The notes: generated by a model from the letters alone, not told the origin. DNA of 33,205 bases from Schlesneria sp. (GCA_028291515.1 JAQGHU010000021.1:1-33205); one strand, 5' to 3'; positions 1-8,586 are shown, numbered from the stretch's first letter. Made by a program: numbers and translations.

Positions 1-62
1 GAAGATCAGAGGTTCCTGTTCCTCAGTTGATGACGATAAGACGACACGGCCCCCACCTCTTC

Positions 63-90
63 CTGAGCGGGGGGCGTAAGCCCCCTGGCC
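63..90. repeat. GC-rich REP-like palindrome, copy 1
   Basis: The core reads GAGCGGGGGGCGTAAGCCCC and folds on itself around GTAA. A similar sequence in reverse orientation lies at 13801-13829 between fliG and fliH; both share a GAGCGGGG start, GGCGTNAGCCCCC and a GG end. Two related copies 13.7 kb apart, both outside genes, suggest a dispersed extragenic palindrome family. Confidence 0.55.
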
Positions 91-493
91 CAACAACACA
101 CAACCCTGCTTGCCTGCGGGTTTACAACACAACTTGCTTAGAGCACCTTCGCGCAGCTCACAGCCGCGCTGGCCCGCACAGTTCAGAACTGACAGCACAT
201 AAGGAGAACGTGGCCACATGACGCCCTGCCATCACACAACCGCGCGAATCCTGATCGCCAGTCCGACGGGCGGAAGGCTCGCATTTGTCAGTACCTTTCG
301 CGATTTCCCTTGTTTTCAAGCGGCAAATCTTCCAACACCCCCAAAACCCTGCCATGGACTGACAAATTCTGCCAAATCGTAAGGAAACTCAACCCAATGA
401 TCCCTGCAGACCTGCTCTTTCGCCCTCAATGGACCACCACGAAATGACTGCACCCAAATCCAAGACAACCATCGCGGCGTCCACTACCGACAG

Positions 494-509
494 ACCAGTA
501 AGTACTGGT
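494..509. promoter_or_regulatory. Small palindrome upstream of the lipoprotein gene
   Basis: ACCAGT-AAGT-ACTGGT is a perfect 6-bp inverted repeat 53 bp before the start codon at 563. It could be an operator or part of a leader hairpin. No matching regulator gene is nearby, so the role is only a guess. Confidence 0.25.
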
Positions 510-562
510 ACGATGTCCGCCCCCTGTCGATCAACCTCTTTGAAATTCGTCTGGAGTCACCC

Positions 563-1579
563 ATGAAACGCTCGCTGAGTCTGCTGCTCTGCCTGTCCCT
601 CGCAGCTGGTTGTGCCGCGAATAATTCCACACCGACAGGAGGGACTGGCTCGAGCGGTTCAACAGGTGGTACCACGAAGAAGCTGCGAGTGGCCGTCATT
701 CCCAAGGGGACGACGCACGTCTTCTGGAAGTCGGTGCATGCCGGTGCCGAGAAAGCCGCGAAAGAATTGGGCGATGTCGAAATCCTCTGGAAGGGACCGC
801 ACCTGGAAAATGATCGCGACGAGCAGATCAAGGTGGTCCAGGATTTTGTGACGAACAAAGTCGATGCGATCTGCCTGGCACCGCTCGACAAGCAGGCGTT
901 GGTCGGTGTTGTGAACGAGGCAGTCGATGCATCGATTCCCGTCGTGATCTTCGACAGTGCTCTGCAGGACGAATCGAAGATCGTCAGCTACGTCGCGACC
1001 GATAATCGCAAAGGTGGCGAACTGGCCGCGAAGCAAATGGCGACCGCCCTGGGTGGCAAAGGGAACGTGATCATCCTGCGTTACAACGCTGGCAGCGAAA
1101 GTACTGAGCAGCGTGAAGAAGGGTTCCTGGAAGTCCTCGCCAAGGAATATCCTGAGATCAAGGTGATCTCGTCCAATCAGTATGCGGGGACGACTCAGGA
1201 GGAATCGCTGACGAAGGCGACCGAGGTCCTGAACAAGTACAAGGACGAAGTGAATGGGATCTTCGCCGTCTGCGAACCGAACGCGGCCGGTGTGATCGGA
1301 GCTTTGAAGGAAACGGAGCTCACAGGCAAGGTGAAGTTCATCGCTTTTGATCCCAGTGAAGACCTGATCCGCTCCATGGAATCAGGCACCTGCCACGGCA
1401 TCGTGCTGCAGGATCCGATCACAATGGGCTACGAATCGGTCAAAGCGGCGGTCAACAAAATTCGCAGGACGGCAGCAGTGGAGAAGAGAATCGGCACCGG
1501 CGAATTCGTCGCCACGCCCGAGAACATGAAGACCGATCAGATGTCGAAGCTGCTGAGCCCCGAGCGATTCGAGAAATGA
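563..1579 (+). CDS. Sugar-type ABC transporter substrate-binding lipoprotein
   Basis: Probable periplasmic-binding lipoprotein of the ribose/galactose type (Peripla_BP_4, RbsB-like), 338 residues. It starts with a lipoprotein signal peptide with lipobox L-A-A-G-C, making Cys17 the likely lipidated residue, followed by a Ser/Thr/Gly-rich linker to about residue 40. The type I binding fold follows: a first strand VAVIPKG near 43, the stretch DAICLAPLDKQALVGVV near 105, VVIFDSAL near 130, and a second lobe with GIFAVCEPNAAGVIGALKE near 230. GGAG six bases before the ATG supports the start. It probably delivers a sugar or related small solute from the periplasm. No permease or ATPase gene adjoins it and a terminator follows, so it is transcribed alone and its partner is elsewhere. 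The ligand cannot be read from the sequence. Confidence 0.88.
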   Translation: MKRSLSLLLCLSLAAGCAANNSTPTGGTGSSGSTGGTTKKLRVAVIPKGTTHVFWKSVHAGAEKAAKELGDVEILWKGPHLENDRDEQIKVVQDFVTNKVDAICLAPLDKQALVGVVNEAVDASIPVVIFDSALQDESKIVSYVATDNRKGGELAAKQMATALGGKGNVIILRYNAGSESTEQREEGFLEVLAKEYPEIKVISSNQYAGTTQEESLTKATEVLNKYKDEVNGIFAVCEPNAAGVIGALKETELTGKVKFIAFDPSEDLIRSMESGTCHGIVLQDPITMGYESVKAAVNKIRRTAAVEKRIGTGEFVATPENMKTDQMSKLLSPERFEK

Positions 1580-1593
1580 GATGACAACAACAC

Positions 1594-1628
1594 ATCACCG
1601 ACTAACAGTCGGTGATCTTTCTCCTTAA
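1594..1628 (+). terminator. Rho-independent terminator after the lipoprotein gene
   Basis: A perfect 10-bp stem, ATCACCGACT / AGTCGGTGAT, with a 3-base loop lies 14 bp after the stop codon and is followed by the pyrimidine-rich run CTTTCTCCTT. The T-run is not pure, so termination may be incomplete. Confidence 0.7.
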
Positions 1629-1673
1629 TCTCGCGGCAAATAGAGGCCAATCGTATAATTGATCGGGGGTGTG

Positions 1674-2051
1674 ATGGCAATGGCCGAGGATGAGGAAGAA
1701 CTCATTCGCAAGCTGGTCTTCACCGGGCACTTGAATGTTCCCGAGCGCAGACAACTGCCAGACGGGAAAGCGAAGTTGAGTCTGATCTGCCAGGTGCTCG
1801 AAGAGACTTTGCAATCGATGGAATGGTTCACGGCCTGGTGGCTACCGGACGATTCCATGATCGGCTGCCAGATCACCTACCGCGGTGACGGTCCCACGCG
1901 AGTCTGCTGGCACTACTCTGGGATCGAAGGAGAACGCGACGCTGTCAGACAATTTGAATCCTATCGCCAAGCGGCAGAAGCCCTGATCCAAGAAGCACGT
2001 CCATTCTGGCACAACAATATCGACGGCATCCCCATCGACTGGTCGGCTTGA
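1674..2051 (+). CDS. Hypothetical protein (125 aa)
   Basis: A small soluble protein of unknown function. The chosen ATG follows a GGGGG ribosome site by five bases; in-frame TTG 1659, GTG 1671 and ATG 1680 are alternatives. It has no signal peptide or membrane segment. It is acidic at the N-terminus (MAMAEDEEELIRKLV) and rich in tryptophan later (EWFTAWWLPDD, RVCWHYSG, PFWHNN, IDWSA). The balanced composition and full use of the frame support a real gene. It ends 33 bp before the next small gene and could be co-transcribed with it. I do not recognise the family. Confidence 0.6.
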   Translation: MAMAEDEEELIRKLVFTGHLNVPERRQLPDGKAKLSLICQVLEETLQSMEWFTAWWLPDDSMIGCQITYRGDGPTRVCWHYSGIEGERDAVRQFESYRQAAEALIQEARPFWHNNIDGIPIDWSA

Positions 2052-2084
2052 TCAAGCCAAGTTCCGTTTACCAAGAGTTGACGC

Positions 2085-2390
2085 ATGAAGCACTCAGCAA
2101 ACATTGTCAGTGGTGGAGGCTGGAGCAAGCAGCAGGTGCTGGTTCGGCCAAAGGCTCGCCTCTTCTTGATCCTGTCATCGATCTGGTTGAGTATTGCGAT
2201 TGCCGTATTGGGTTTGTTCAGCGTTCAGTGGCCTCAGTTATCCGCCTACTTACATTGGCTTTTCGCCGCACTCCTGGTTCCCGAAATGGTGCTTGTCGCG
2301 TTCGCTGTGACTTTTTGGTTGACAGAGGCACCGCGAATCACGACGACATATGCATCTTTGCCCGACCATAATGCTCGTAACATGTACTGA
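2085..2390 (+). CDS. Small membrane protein, two predicted TM segments (101 aa)
   Basis: Unknown function. Two hydrophobic segments are clear: about residues 26-45 (LFLILSSIWLSIAIAVLGLF) and 56-79 (YLHWLFAALLVPEMVLVAFAV). The N-terminus is basic (KQQVLVRPKAR), predicting a cytoplasmic N-terminus with a short periplasmic loop. AAGAG about seven bases upstream supports the ATG. An overlapping frame from 2048 covers the same DNA but has an Arg/Cys-rich translation with no membrane pattern, so this frame is preferred. It may share a transcript with the preceding small gene. Confidence 0.55.
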   Translation: MKHSANIVSGGGWSKQQVLVRPKARLFLILSSIWLSIAIAVLGLFSVQWPQLSAYLHWLFAALLVPEMVLVAFAVTFWLTEAPRITTTYASLPDHNARNMY

Positions 2391-2447
2391 GTCTCGCCGC
2401 CTGCTGGATCTGATTCCGGTTGCGTTCCGCCACGAGAGTGAATTCTG

Positions 2448-5400
2448 ATGTTTTTCAGATCTTTGGTGACGATAGTTGCTGTTTGTCTGGTCTCAACGTC
2501 CTTCGGCGAGGAGTTGGACTATCACGTCACCGATCCCGATCTGAAAGTCGTCCGGCTCGATTCATCTGCCGACGATTCATTCCTCTCCGTTCGTGTCGAC
2601 AGCGAAGGCCGCATCTTTGTCGGCGGGCGGAAGACGCTGTATGCCTACGATCTCGATCAGGACGGGAAGTACCTGCCACGTCGACTGCTATACGAATTCC
2701 CCGACCATTCGTGGGTGAACGATATCGAAGTGCGCGGTGACGATCTGTATGTGGTCACGGTGAGTGCGGTCTATCGGCTGCCCGATGCACGAGTGAAACG
2801 AGAGGGCTTGACGATCGAACGCCTGCTGTGGGGCGTGCCAAACGGGCATGTGCATCAATGCTTTCACGCTTGCGCCTGGGGACCAGAAGGAGACTTGTAT
2901 GTCTCGATGGGCGACCCGCTGTGGTACTACGGCGACTTCGAACGGCCCGACCATTGGGGTCACTGGACGATGTACTTCAAGCCGACCGCGACCGAACCCG
3001 GCAAGCCGGCGAATGCCCGCGACAATCAACATCAGCCACTGAAAACCGTGGAGATCGCCGGCAAGACGTGGGCTGCCATGCCATACAACGGCGTGGGGTC
3101 GGTGTTTCGGATTCGTCCCGATGGGACGGACCTGCGATCGTATTCACGTGGACTGCGAAATCCCTGCGGCCTGTGCTTCGACAACAATTGGAACCTGTTC
3201 ACCAACGACAACGATCACGAGGGATTGCCGTCACTCTACGCTCCTGGTCGACTGCTACATGTGACGGAAGGTTCTTACTTCAGTTGGCCTCGCGGGTGGC
3301 TGCAGAGCAAGACGCCTGATCGTGCAGATATCCTGCCGACCGTCAATGAAGAGATGGGCCGTGCTGTTCCCGTCCTGCAGACATATTACGACGAGGAATA
3401 CCTGTCGAAGTTCCGGAATTCGTTGATGGTGGCTCGCTGGTGTCGGCGGCAAGTGACCTATTTCCCATTGAAGGCACAGGGCCGGTCGTTCACAGCGAAA
3501 GAACAGGTGCTGCTGGAGGGTCGCGACCAGGCCCGGCCTGTTGGCGTTTGCGTCGGACGCGGTGGCCGAGTCTTTGTCACGATCTGCTACATGGCTCAGA
3601 ATGAAGGTTCGCCTGTGTATCGCAGCGATCTGGCAGTGATCACTCGTCGCGATGATCCCCAGACGATGCCTTTCGCGGGCTATGACATCACGAAGGCGAG
3701 ACCGGAACGGCTGCTGCAGTCACTGGAAGATCGCAACTGGTCCGAGCAAAAGCAGGCGCATCAAGAGATTCAGCGCCGAGTTGACTCCAAAGATAAATGG
3801 CTGATGGAAAGCTGGCGCGATCTTGCCAAACCAGATATCGACCCGCTTGCTCGTCCTGAATTACGACGGCGTCTGGCGCCGCACCTTGTCTATCTCTCCA
3901 AGGATTTTCAACGCAAAGTTCTGCAGGATGTCGGAGCCGGCCGTTCCTTTGATCTGGAAGGTGATTTGCTGTCATCAGCGGCGCTAAAGCGCTGCCTGAT
4001 TAATTCCCTGTTCAACCGATCCCGGCCGGCGGACGATTCACAGTATCTCTTCGGCAATGTTCGTGGAAAGATGAATTTACCATCTGAATCCGGCGCGATC
4101 CCGGACATCTTCTCTTGGTTCTCGTTGAGGAATTCTGTTGATGAATACGGTTGGGGTCTGTGGGCCACGATGATCAGTTCGAACGATTCCACGGAACGGA
4201 TCATCGGCGCATTGTTTGGTGCTGAATATGCGCCGCCCACGTTGTACCGATTTAAATGCCAGGCAACGAAACCCGAAATTCGAATGGGCGGCGTCTTGAC
4301 CGCGGGCTTTCGCCTGACGATGCCACCGCTGACTGCCACCTTCTCTGACGAAGCGCCACTCACGCCGCAAACAAAGGAAGAAGCCAACATCATCCTGTTC
4401 GCGGATGAGAAGGAGCCGATCGATCTGCGGAGGTTCGGGCGAGTCGGCAACTACACCGTGGCCGAGCATTGGAAGGTGATGAAGCACACCGATGAACAGG
4501 AGATGTTGTTTTCACTGTTGATGGAGCGGTTGGACGATACTGATGACAAAATACGCCTGCAGGCAGCTCATTTTCTGTCGCTGCTGAATGATCCTCGCAG
4601 TGAACCCAAGATCGCGATGGTCACGGCCAATGTGCAGGATAAGCGACTGAACCTTGGGAGGTTGGATCACTTGAAACCAGTGATCTGGATGCTTGGTGCT
4701 GTTCCCGATAAAGATGGCTTCAACACCGTGCATCCAGTCGAGGCCACCGCGATCGACCTGACTGCCAAATATGAGATTGCCGGAAAATCGTACGAGTGGA
4801 AACAGACCAGCATCACCAGTCCCGATCGGCCGCTTTACGATTTCCGGACATTGTTCGGTCCGTCGCCAAATTCGTCGGTCTATTCGTTCTTCCGATTCGA
4901 TACGCCGACCGCTCAACGGATGCAGTTGCTGGTGGGCAGCGAAGACGGGGTCAAGATCTGGCAGAACGGCAAACTCGTGTTCGAAAACGATGTGGTGCGG
5001 CCATTGATCCAATTGGACGACGTGGTCTCGCTGAACCTGCAACCGGGCAGCAACGATATCCTCGTTCGAGTCCGCATGCGCGAGGGACTGGGTGGTCAGT
5101 ACTTTCACTACAAACATCTGGGTGATGTGAAGCTGACGATCCCCGATAAACCGGACGGACTCTCCTTGGCAGAACGCTTGAAGTCGTCGGGAACAGGTTC
5201 GCAGCCAATCGATCCGACATTTCTGGAAGTCGACTGGGCTCAAGCGATCAAGCAGGGGGACGTGACACGCGGTAAGAAGTTGTTCGCGGCGGAATCACTG
5301 GGATGCGCCAAGTGCCATGCGGCAACAGCAACTCAGGCAGGTGGCGGCGGACCAAGCCTCGCCGATGCGGGAAAGAGATTCACCGTCCCGTACCTCGTCG

Positions 5401-5678
5401 AATCGGTGCTGGCCCCCAACAAAGTGATTTCGCCGGTCTTCAAGTCGTCCGTCATCACCACGAACGACGGTAAGGTGATCACCGGGTTGGTCGTCTCGGA
5501 GACCAGCGACAAACTCGAAGTCCTGCAACCGGATACGAAACGCATCTCACTCAACAAGAATGATGTCGAAGAACGGAAACTCGGCGACACATCGGCGATG
5601 CCCCACGGCATCGTGAAGACGCCTGATGAACTACGCGACGTGCTGGTCTATCTACTCAGCAATCCGACAGAGAACTAG
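2448..5678 (+). CDS. Secreted PVC-type cytochrome c with beta-propeller domain (1076 aa)
   Basis: A large secreted protein with an N-terminal signal peptide (about residues 1-20, ending S-F-G-E). Residues about 25-420 form a sugar-dehydrogenase/NHL-like beta-propeller of the planctomycete 'membrane-bound dehydrogenase' type, with motifs such as GRIFVGGRKTLYAYD, GDLYVSMGDPLWYYGDF and SRGLRNPCGLCFD. The middle (about 430-780) is helical and repeat-like. A PA14/sugar-binding-like region lies near 800-900 (LLVGSEDGVKIWQNGKLVFEN). The C-terminal 140 residues match the Pirellula/Verrucomicrobium heme-binding domain, with a single C-x-x-C-H motif at C953, C956 and H957 (GCAKCH). It probably oxidises sugars or related compounds in the periplasm and passes electrons through heme c. 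It appears monocistronic. The family is abundant in planctomycetes; the substrate is unknown. Confidence 0.88.
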   Translation: MFFRSLVTIVAVCLVSTSFGEELDYHVTDPDLKVVRLDSSADDSFLSVRVDSEGRIFVGGRKTLYAYDLDQDGKYLPRRLLYEFPDHSWVNDIEVRGDDLYVVTVSAVYRLPDARVKREGLTIERLLWGVPNGHVHQCFHACAWGPEGDLYVSMGDPLWYYGDFERPDHWGHWTMYFKPTATEPGKPANARDNQHQPLKTVEIAGKTWAAMPYNGVGSVFRIRPDGTDLRSYSRGLRNPCGLCFDNNWNLFTNDNDHEGLPSLYAPGRLLHVTEGSYFSWPRGWLQSKTPDRADILPTVNEEMGRAVPVLQTYYDEEYLSKFRNSLMVARWCRRQVTYFPLKAQGRSFTAKEQVLLEGRDQARPVGVCVGRGGRVFVTICYMAQNEGSPVYRSDLAVITRRDDPQTMPFAGYDITKARPERLLQSLEDRNWSEQKQAHQEIQRRVDSKDKWLMESWRDLAKPDIDPLARPELRRRLAPHLVYLSKDFQRKVLQDVGAGRSFDLEGDLLSSAALKRCLINSLFNRSRPADDSQYLFGNVRGKMNLPSESGAIPDIFSWFSLRNSVDEYGWGLWATMISSNDSTERIIGALFGAEYAPPTLYRFKCQATKPEIRMGGVLTAGFRLTMPPLTATFSDEAPLTPQTKEEANIILFADEKEPIDLRRFGRVGNYTVAEHWKVMKHTDEQEMLFSLLMERLDDTDDKIRLQAAHFLSLLNDPRSEPKIAMVTANVQDKRLNLGRLDHLKPVIWMLGAVPDKDGFNTVHPVEATAIDLTAKYEIAGKSYEWKQTSITSPDRPLYDFRTLFGPSPNSSVYSFFRFDTPTAQRMQLLVGSEDGVKIWQNGKLVFENDVVRPLIQLDDVVSLNLQPGSNDILVRVRMREGLGGQYFHYKHLGDVKLTIPDKPDGLSLAERLKSSGTGSQPIDPTFLEVDWAQAIKQGDVTRGKKLFAAESLGCAKCHAATATQAGGGGPSLADAGKRFTVPYLVESVLAPNKVISPVFKSSVITTNDGKVITGLVVSETSDKLEVLQPDTKRISLNKNDVEERKLGDTSAMPHGIVKTPDELRDVLVYLLSNPTEN

Positions 5679-5715
5679 GTCAAGATACCGTTGGCAAATG
5701 TCCGTTTGCCCAAAG

Positions 5716-5880
5716 TAGCAGGCACACTCCGTGTGCCGTCTTCTTTTCATTTATTGCAGCCAATCTCGCCAAGAAATTGGCCGAAGTCGATCTGCAAACA
5801 ATCTCGATGACCCATCGTCCAAGTTCTTGGCGAGATTGGCTACAGTAAGAAAAGAAAACACGGCACACTGAGTGTGCCTA
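5716..5880. repeat. 165-bp element with ~60-bp inverted-repeat arms
   Basis: The left arm (about 5716-5775) and the reverse complement of the right arm (about 5824-5880) align along their whole length. They include a perfect 17-bp match, AGCCAATCTCGCCAAGA at 5758-5774 against 5825-5841. Each arm also carries its own short palindrome: GGCACACTCCGTGTGCC at 5721-5737 and GGCACACTGAGTGTGCC at 5862-5878. The element sits between the convergent cytochrome and DNase II genes, where it could form a cruciform or a bidirectional terminator. There is no open frame for a transposase, so it resembles a MITE or a paired REP unit. Confidence 0.75.
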
Positions 5881-5904
5881 CGACTTTGACGCAACTCCGC
5901 CGGC

Positions 5905-7002
5905 TCACGCCGCTTTGTGCGGCCTCTGCTTGATCGTTGTTTCGACCTTCATGACCGACTTGAAGGCCTGCCAGATGCCGTCGTGCTGGAAGGCGAGGCC
6001 GCCGCCGCTGCGTTTGGATTGCGACATGTCTCGATTGATGTCGGCGATCACGACAAAGCCGGGATGGCGCAGGAACAGGCCGGGCGGGCGGTGTTCGGTG
6101 CTGGCCCACTTCGCGTGATCCTTCGTGAACGGCCAGTGATAGTCTTTATAGCCGATCGCGGCGAGGTCGATGCTCAGGACATCCAGCGTCACTTCGCGGC
6201 TGCCGGGGACGACGTTCTCGAACACGCGGCCTCGTCGCCAGGTTTCGACATCGATGTTGTCGCGCAGGGCCGGTCCGACCAGATGGTTCCAGAAGTCTTT
6301 CCCATCAGACTTGCCATGCGTCGGTTCGCTCCACTTCTTGTTCTTTGCGAACATTCGAAAGTCGTTGCGGCCGCGCGAGCGAAATGCGAAATCGATGAAG
6401 CCCGGATGCTTGGGATCGGGATGACGATGGTCTCCGGCGGCCAGCTTCACCAGCGGTGATGTGGGATCAGCCGGCAGGTTCTGCGATGCATAGACCTGGG
6501 GCTCGTGATGGACCCGCAGGATCTCGGCGAGTTTCAGCACAGTCGCGTAATTCAGCGTGACACACAGGAACGTCTGCCCGTATTCGCGTTCGTTGTCGGG
6601 AAGCTCGATCTGGCCGACGGCGGGGAATCGCGGTGTGGAATGCAGCAGATAGAACCCGCTGTTCGTTTTCTCGTTGAAGGCGAGCACTCCCTTGGTGTGC
6701 CCTTTGGACGAATTGTTCGACGGCTTCGGATGCTGCTTCGTCGGGGGAATCTCGTCGTTCCATAGGATGTAGCCGGTATGGCGATCTTCGACCTGCAACT
6801 GATGCAGCGTGTCTGCCAGAGCGTTGCGACCGACGTGCAACTTCTGCGGAGACAGATGCAGTTCGGAACCCCATTCGGAATCGCAGTACAGGTACTCGTC
6901 TCCTGTTGTGTGCTTGCGCGGGCCGACGCCACTGGGCAGTTTGTAGGCGAACCACCAGTCGACTGGTTTACCGTGGCCGTCATTCAGAGCACTGACAAAC
7001 AT
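5905..7002 (-). CDS. DNase II family deoxyribonuclease (365 aa)
   Basis: A homologue of the acid endonuclease DNase II, best known from animal lysosomes. The motif order is that of the family: GKPVDWWFAYKLP at 11-23, YILWNDEIP at 78-86, GHTKGVLAF at 101-109, HSTPRFP at 121-127, YGQTFLCVTL at 141-150, DHAKWA at 295-300, DINRDMSQSKRSGGG at 321-335 and IWQAF at 343-347. The two catalytic HxK motifs (H102/K104 and H296/K298) are intact. This phospholipase-D-like enzyme cuts double-stranded DNA without metal, leaving 3'-phosphates. The length is close to the animal enzymes, but there is no signal peptide: the conserved domain begins by residue 11 and a stop lies about 15 codons upstream. It has only two cysteines. 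The start is ATG at 7002 with AGGGG upstream. It is a single gene, so its role (nutrient DNA, defence or self-DNA turnover) is open. Confidence 0.9.
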   Translation of the reverse strand: MFVSALNDGHGKPVDWWFAYKLPSGVGPRKHTTGDEYLYCDSEWGSELHLSPQKLHVGRNALADTLHQLQVEDRHTGYILWNDEIPPTKQHPKPSNNSSKGHTKGVLAFNEKTNSGFYLLHSTPRFPAVGQIELPDNEREYGQTFLCVTLNYATVLKLAEILRVHHEPQVYASQNLPADPTSPLVKLAAGDHRHPDPKHPGFIDFAFRSRGRNDFRMFAKNKKWSEPTHGKSDGKDFWNHLVGPALRDNIDVETWRRGRVFENVVPGSREVTLDVLSIDLAAIGYKDYHWPFTKDHAKWASTEHRPPGLFLRHPGFVVIADINRDMSQSKRSGGGLAFQHDGIWQAFKSVMKVETTIKQRPHKAA

Positions 7003-7461
7003 GACGGTGACCCCTGATCGGAGTATTGCAAAGTGCGAATTTCAAAATGCAAATGGAAAACTGGAGGAGCAGAGTCGCGAGGGTGTCCGGACTGCTTTTC
7101 ATCGACGTGGCGGAATCATCTATTCAGGGATTGTCCGCAGCTTGCGACATTGCCAGTTTGGTTTGAGTCGAGATAGACCCAAGGACCGTCTTTATCCCTT
7201 AATCTGTTGGACTTTAGCTCGTCTTGACCACTCACTGGATTCCCGTCTGCGCGGGAATGACGGAAACAGCCACCAGCGATCTCGTGGAACAGAAGCAGCA
7301 CGGGCTTCGGCAGAAATTGCTCTTCGCGCATAGCCCGGAATCTGGGACACGGTCGCTAGGCCCCGCGATCGGGAACTCACGCAGGGCCAAGACTTTGCGA
7401 TGTTGAGGTTGGCATAAGCTATGTTTGTCTGCAGGATCTCGCAGAATTAGTGGAGTGAAAT
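7003..7461. other. Intergenic region, divergent promoters, repeats
   Basis: This gap of 459 bp separates the divergent DNase II and FGE-like genes, so it should hold promoters for both, but no clear -35/-10 pair was identified. It contains an A/T-rich stretch around 7027-7063 with echoing words (CGAATTTCAAAATGCAAATG) and the ATTCCC-N8-GGGAAT palindrome at 7239-7258. The open frames crossing it translate to repeat-type sequence and are not considered genes. Confidence 0.5.
7239..7258. repeat. ATTCCC-N8-GGGAAT palindromic repeat, copy 1
   Basis: The sequence is ATTCCCGTCTGCGCGGGAAT, followed by GACGGAA. It fits the 20-bp consensus ATTCCC-N8-GGGAAT of the neisserial dRS3 repeat, and similar words are widespread in other bacteria. 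A second copy lies in the same orientation at 8641-8660, on the other side of the FGE-like gene. Confidence 0.75.
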
Positions 7462-8586
7462 ATGGATCGCTGCGGTCGACGTTCGGCTTTCGTTGCGGCA
7501 TTGGCTGTGTTCACCTTCGTGATGTCTGCGGAAGCTCAGGATCGGCAACCGGCCGGGATCTTTTCGTCGCCGGGCACCGGAATGAAGCTGACGCTGATTC
7601 GTGCTGGTGGCTTCGAGATGGGGTCGCTGACATCCGAAGATGGGCACACCCGCGGCGAGCAGCAGCATACGACGCGAATCACGCAGTCGTTTTATCTCGG
7701 CATCGCCGAAGTGACGCAGGCCGAATACGAAGCGATCATGGACCGGAACCCGAGTGCTTTTGCTAAGGGTGGTTCTGCGGAGGCCAAGGTCGGCGCGATC
7801 GTAACTCGACAGTTCCCCGTGGAAAGCGTGACGTGGTTTGATGCAATCGAGTTCTGTAATGCGCTCAGCAAGAAAGACAATCTGAAGGCGTACTACACGC
7901 TCGACGGGATCGAACGGAATGGCGATTCCATTCATACCGCGGACGTGACCGTCATTGGTGGTTCGGGATACCGACTGCCGACAGAAGCCGAATGGGAATA
8001 TGCCTGCCGCGGCAGCACGACGACCGCGTATTCCACGGGCGAGCCAATCGCGCTCCTCGGCCAGGGGGCGTGGTACGGCGGCACGGTCGACTCACCCGGC
8101 AACAGCCAGGGCGTGACTCATCGCGTCGGACTGAAGACCTCCAATGGCAATGGCCTGTTCGACATGCACGGCAACGTATCGGAGTGGTGTCAGGACTGGT
8201 ACGACTACTATGCCTATGAACGAGCTCAGACGAAGGATCCCTTTGGCCCAAGCGGCGGCTCGGAAAAGGTGACTCGTGGCGGCAGTTGGAGCACCCCTGC
8301 CCTCAATTGCCGCTCGGCCGCTCGCGGCGCGGCATCGGTCTCAAAACCGAGTTCGGAAATCGGCTTCCGCGTGGCTCGTACGATCGTGGTGGTGCCACCG
8401 AAGAACAGATCGGTTCCCCCGTATCGCGTTGTGGTTGATTTGAGAGACACAGGCACAATCGATCTCTATCTCAACGAGAGCTACGACACGATTGACGCGG
8501 CCAAGCAACGCATGGCGGGCTCGAAGCTGTTTGGCAAGATCAACAACATTCGGATCATCGACGCGAATGGCACGACTGTCGATTAG
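7462..8586 (+). CDS. Secreted FGE/SUMF1-like domain protein (374 aa)
   Basis: Formylglycine-generating-enzyme-like protein with an N-terminal signal peptide (basic RCGRR, then hydrophobic, cleavage near A-E-A-Q at 23-26). The domain covers about residues 35-315: IRAGGFEMGS near 47, GIAEVTQAEYEAIM near 77, VESVTWFDAIEFCNALS near 115, YRLPTEAEWEYACRG near 170, GLFDMHGNVSEWCQDWYDY near 230, RGGSWS near 271 and IGFRVAR near 305. Around the expected active site it reads RGGSWSTPALNCRSAARG, so the two redox cysteines of genuine FGE are absent. The fold is there but sulfatase activation is unlikely; such proteins often bind ligands or have other oxidase or scaffold roles. A 60-residue C-terminal tail is extra. 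GTGGAG upstream supports the start. No sulfatase gene is in the window. Palindromic repeats flank the gene. Confidence 0.85.
   Translation: MDRCGRRSAFVAALAVFTFVMSAEAQDRQPAGIFSSPGTGMKLTLIRAGGFEMGSLTSEDGHTRGEQQHTTRITQSFYLGIAEVTQAEYEAIMDRNPSAFAKGGSAEAKVGAIVTRQFPVESVTWFDAIEFCNALSKKDNLKAYYTLDGIERNGDSIHTADVTVIGGSGYRLPTEAEWEYACRGSTTTAYSTGEPIALLGQGAWYGGTVDSPGNSQGVTHRVGLKTSNGNGLFDMHGNVSEWCQDWYDYYAYERAQTKDPFGPSGGSEKVTRGGSWSTPALNCRSAARGAASVSKPSSEIGFRVARTIVVVPPKNRSVPPYRVVVDLRDTGTIDLYLNESYDTIDAAKQRMAGSKLFGKINNIRIIDANGTTVD

Larger units (their letters stand above)
1..562. other. Non-coding region at the left edge
   Basis: No convincing gene is seen here. Short open frames exist (for example 27-221 and 218-382), but they have low-complexity or unrecognisable translations and poor ribosome-site spacing. 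The first 30 bases could be the tail of a gene entering from the left in frame 1 (stop at 28-30), but nine codons are too few to judge. The region holds a GC-rich palindrome at 63-90 and a small palindrome at 494-509, just upstream of the lipoprotein gene. Confidence 0.5.

Noticed and set aside
27..382. Short open frames near the left edge (27-221 and 218-382, plus)
   Set aside because: The translations show no domain, signal or membrane pattern; 27-221 translates the GC-rich palindrome, and the AAGGAG before 218 is about 14 bases away.
484..1036. Minus-strand open frames opposite the lipoprotein gene
   Set aside because: They are shadows of a well-supported plus-strand gene with an intact signal peptide and binding fold.
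2048..2371. Overlapping frame of 107 codons in the small membrane gene
   Set aside because: It is Arg/Cys-rich without coding character, while the frame at 2085 has two clean membrane segments.
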